This document shows, piece by piece, positions 62,561 through 64,000 of a DNA stretch of 64,000 nt. This DNA comes from Salinadaptatus halalkaliphilus (GTDB lineage Archaea; Halobacteriota; Halobacteria; Halobacteriales; Natrialbaceae): contig NZ_RBZW01000021.1 in the NCBI RefSeq assembly GCF_006543045.1, forward strand, positions 1 through 64,000, given 5' to 3'. The stretch's first letter is position 1. Each line of letters opens with the position of its first letter. The notes beneath the pieces were generated by a model. That model was not told where the DNA came from and searched no databases. It saw only the letters and a list, made by a program, of their open reading frames with translations. A program made the position numbers and the translations under genes.

Positions 62561-64000
62561 GACTCGTCACCTCCAGGACCGGTGCCGTCGGCGGGGCCCG
62601 ATCCCGTCTCGGCGCTCCCGTCGGCGTCGGGGACATCGGCTTTCTCCGCCGACGCGTCTCCGGGATCCGCCTCGGGTCTGCCGCCGTCGCTCGCGGTCGC
62701 AGCCGGCCGTTTGGCCTGGGTCGAGTCGAACGAGACGTCCGGGCCGAAATAGCGCGTCCAGAGCACGAGCAGGGTCGGCAGGACGACGACGCTCGCGAGG
62801 AACGCGTAGGTAATCGTCAACCCGGTGATAATCCCGAACTGTCGGAGCGCGGGGAAGATCGCGAGCGCGAGCGTCCCGAAGCCGCCGACGGTGGTCGCGG
62901 CGCTGCCAAGCAGCGCGCCGCCGGTGCCGGTAACCGTCGTCTGCATCGCGTCCCAGACGTTGCCCTGCCGATCGAGCTCGAGGGTGTAGCGGGCGCTGAC
63001 GTGGATGCTGTAGGCGACACCGAGCCCGATGGTGAGGCTGGTGATCATCCCCGTCAGAACGTTGAACGGGATGCCCGCGAGGTACATCGTCCCGAGGATC
63101 CAGCTGACGGCGAAGGCAACCGGCAGCAGGGTCACCGCTCCTAACGTCGCGCTATTGCCGGTCAGCCAGTACGCCGCCGTCAGGAAGACAAAGACCGCCA
63201 CGAGCGTCACCAGCAGACTCTGGATGACGGTGTCGAAGAGATCCTGTTCGACGATGTGGTTGACGATGGGGTCGCCGGTCGCGATGGCGGTGAGGCCGTC
63301 GGTCTGGCCGGCGACCGCGGCGGCGTCCTCGTCGTCGACCTCGCCGTCGTCGGGACGGGTATCGTCCACGTCGTCCACGTCGGCCGGGAGCCGCTCGTCG
63401 CCGGCGCCCTCGTCGTCGAGCGTGTTCGCGATGGCTCGCATCTCCGCCGTCGTCTCGTCGACCGGCGCGTCGCCCTCGATCGAGACGACGAGTCGAACAC
63501 CGTCGTACTCGCCGTCGGACCGGTCGATGACCTGGCTTGCACCGTCTTCGTTGACCGCGAAGAGCTCGTCGTATAGCTCGGTGACGTTCTCGTCGGGAAC
63601 GTCGTCGCCCGTCGTATCGGCCGCGGTGAACGACTCGTTGAACGACTCGTTTTGGGCGGCGGTCTCTTCCATCACCGATAGCGGCCCCTCGACGTCGGCC
63701 TCGCCGTCCGGGAGCGTATAGACGACGCTACTGTCAGCCGCCTCGGTCTGGGCGGTGTCGATCCGCTCTAAGACCCCATCGCCGGTTACGTTCCCCTCGA
63801 TCAGGATCTGTGTCTGCAAGTCGTCGCGCTGGAAGTTCTCGTTGACGTACTCGAGGTCGTCGGCGGCCTGGTACTCGCCGGGTGCGAGCGGACCGAGGTT
63901 CTCGGTCCATGCCGGCGGACTCTCCGCGAGGAAGTCCTCCTCCTCGAAGCTGGTGTCGACCTGGCTCGCCCCGTAGACGCCGCCCGCGGTCAACAAGAGA
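62557..64000 (-). CDS. RND/MMPL-family transporter, partial (cut by right edge)
   Basis: About 480 C-terminal residues of a large membrane protein are visible; the frame continues past the right edge, so the N-terminus is missing. A large extracellular domain rich in acidic residues precedes a six-helix membrane domain (for example LTGMITSLTIGLGVAYSIHVSARYT). A disordered acidic tail follows. MMPL-type proteins export lipids or other hydrophobic compounds. It is followed by the overlapping TrmB regulator. Confidence 0.9.
   Translation of the reverse strand, partial: LLLTAGGVYGASQVDTSFEEEDFLAESPPAWTENLGPLAPGEYQAADDLEYVNENFQRDDLQTQILIEGNVTGDGVLERIDTAQTEAADSSVVYTLPDGEADVEGPLSVMEETAAQNESFNESFTAADTTGDDVPDENVTELYDELFAVNEDGASQVIDRSDGEYDGVRLVVSIEGDAPVDETTAEMRAIANTLDDEGAGDERLPADVDDVDDTRPDDGEVDDEDAAAVAGQTDGLTAIATGDPIVNHIVEQDLFDTVIQSLLVTLVAVFVFLTAAYWLTGNSATLGAVTLLPVAFAVSWILGTMYLAGIPFNVLTGMITSLTIGLGVAYSIHVSARYTLELDRQGNVWDAMQTTVTGTGGALLGSAATTVGGFGTLALAIFPALRQFGIITGLTITYAFLASVVVLPTLLVLWTRYFGPDVSFDSTQAKRPAATASDGGRPEADPGDASAEKADVPDADGSAETGSGPADGTGPGGDES

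Noticed and set aside
1-64000. Search by eye for CRISPR arrays, insertion-sequence ends and rRNA genes
   Set aside because: No repeated spacer pattern, transposase motif or rRNA-like sequence was seen, but a full computed search was not possible.

Overview
The window is chromosomal DNA from an extremely halophilic archaeon (class Halobacteria). The GC content is high, the proteins are very acidic, genes overlap by ATGA or TGATG, and TATA-like boxes sit about 27 bases before start codons, as expected for leaderless transcripts. Typical haloarchaeal genes are present: Tat signal peptides, HTH-10/Bat regulators, a UbaA-type E1 enzyme, GGGP synthase, FAU-1 and many tiny zinc-ribbon proteins. The gene repertoire resembles Natrialbaceae, but that placement is inference.

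Region 1 (1-23,700) is about the cell surface and cell envelope. A tRNA-Cys gene is followed by two separate MoxR/DUF58/DUF4129 modules. The first is a compact four-gene minus-strand operon (755-5065). The second is spread over 13,281-22,332 in three transcription units and also contains DUF4350, an Ig-like/DUF4129 membrane protein and a DUF1616 protein. Between them lie a beta-helix protein with a coupled 19-codon leader ORF and a complete set of genes from fructose-6-phosphate to UDP-GlcNAc (GlmS, GlmM, bifunctional GlmU, plus a second GlmU-like nucleotidyltransferase). A PiT phosphate transporter closes the region.

Region 2 (23,856-34,959) looks like a catabolic and uptake island for acylated or carbamoylated amino acids or peptides. 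It holds a Bat-type regulator, a threonine-synthase-like PLP enzyme, a D-aminoacylase-family amidohydrolase, a hydantoinase/carbamoylase-family amidase and a five-gene Dpp/Opp ABC transporter. An identical 16-base palindromic sequence lies exactly 48 bases before the start codons of both the PLP enzyme and the amidase, and also 44 bases before the divergent aminoacylase, which suggests one regulon. The binding protein of the transporter looks circularly permuted.

Region 3 (35,000-64,000) is mostly single genes and short operons: a CNNM/CorC-type protein, a glutaredoxin plus a cysteine-free peroxiredoxin-like protein, a Tat-exported subtilase, a NOG1-type GTPase, UbaA, a UvrD-family helicase followed by an M24 fold that has lost most metal ligands, riboflavin synthase, PrsW, FAU-1, Nudix, a bile-acid:sodium-symporter family protein, a hexapeptide acetyltransferase, PdxT, a DUF151 nuclease, HisE, GGGP synthase, an HTH-10 regulator, and a TrmB regulator overlapping an RND/MMPL transporter that runs off the right edge. 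No insertion sequence, CRISPR array or rRNA gene was recognised. The best leads are the shared palindrome with its regulon, the permuted binding protein, and several degenerate-enzyme and leader-ORF cases.
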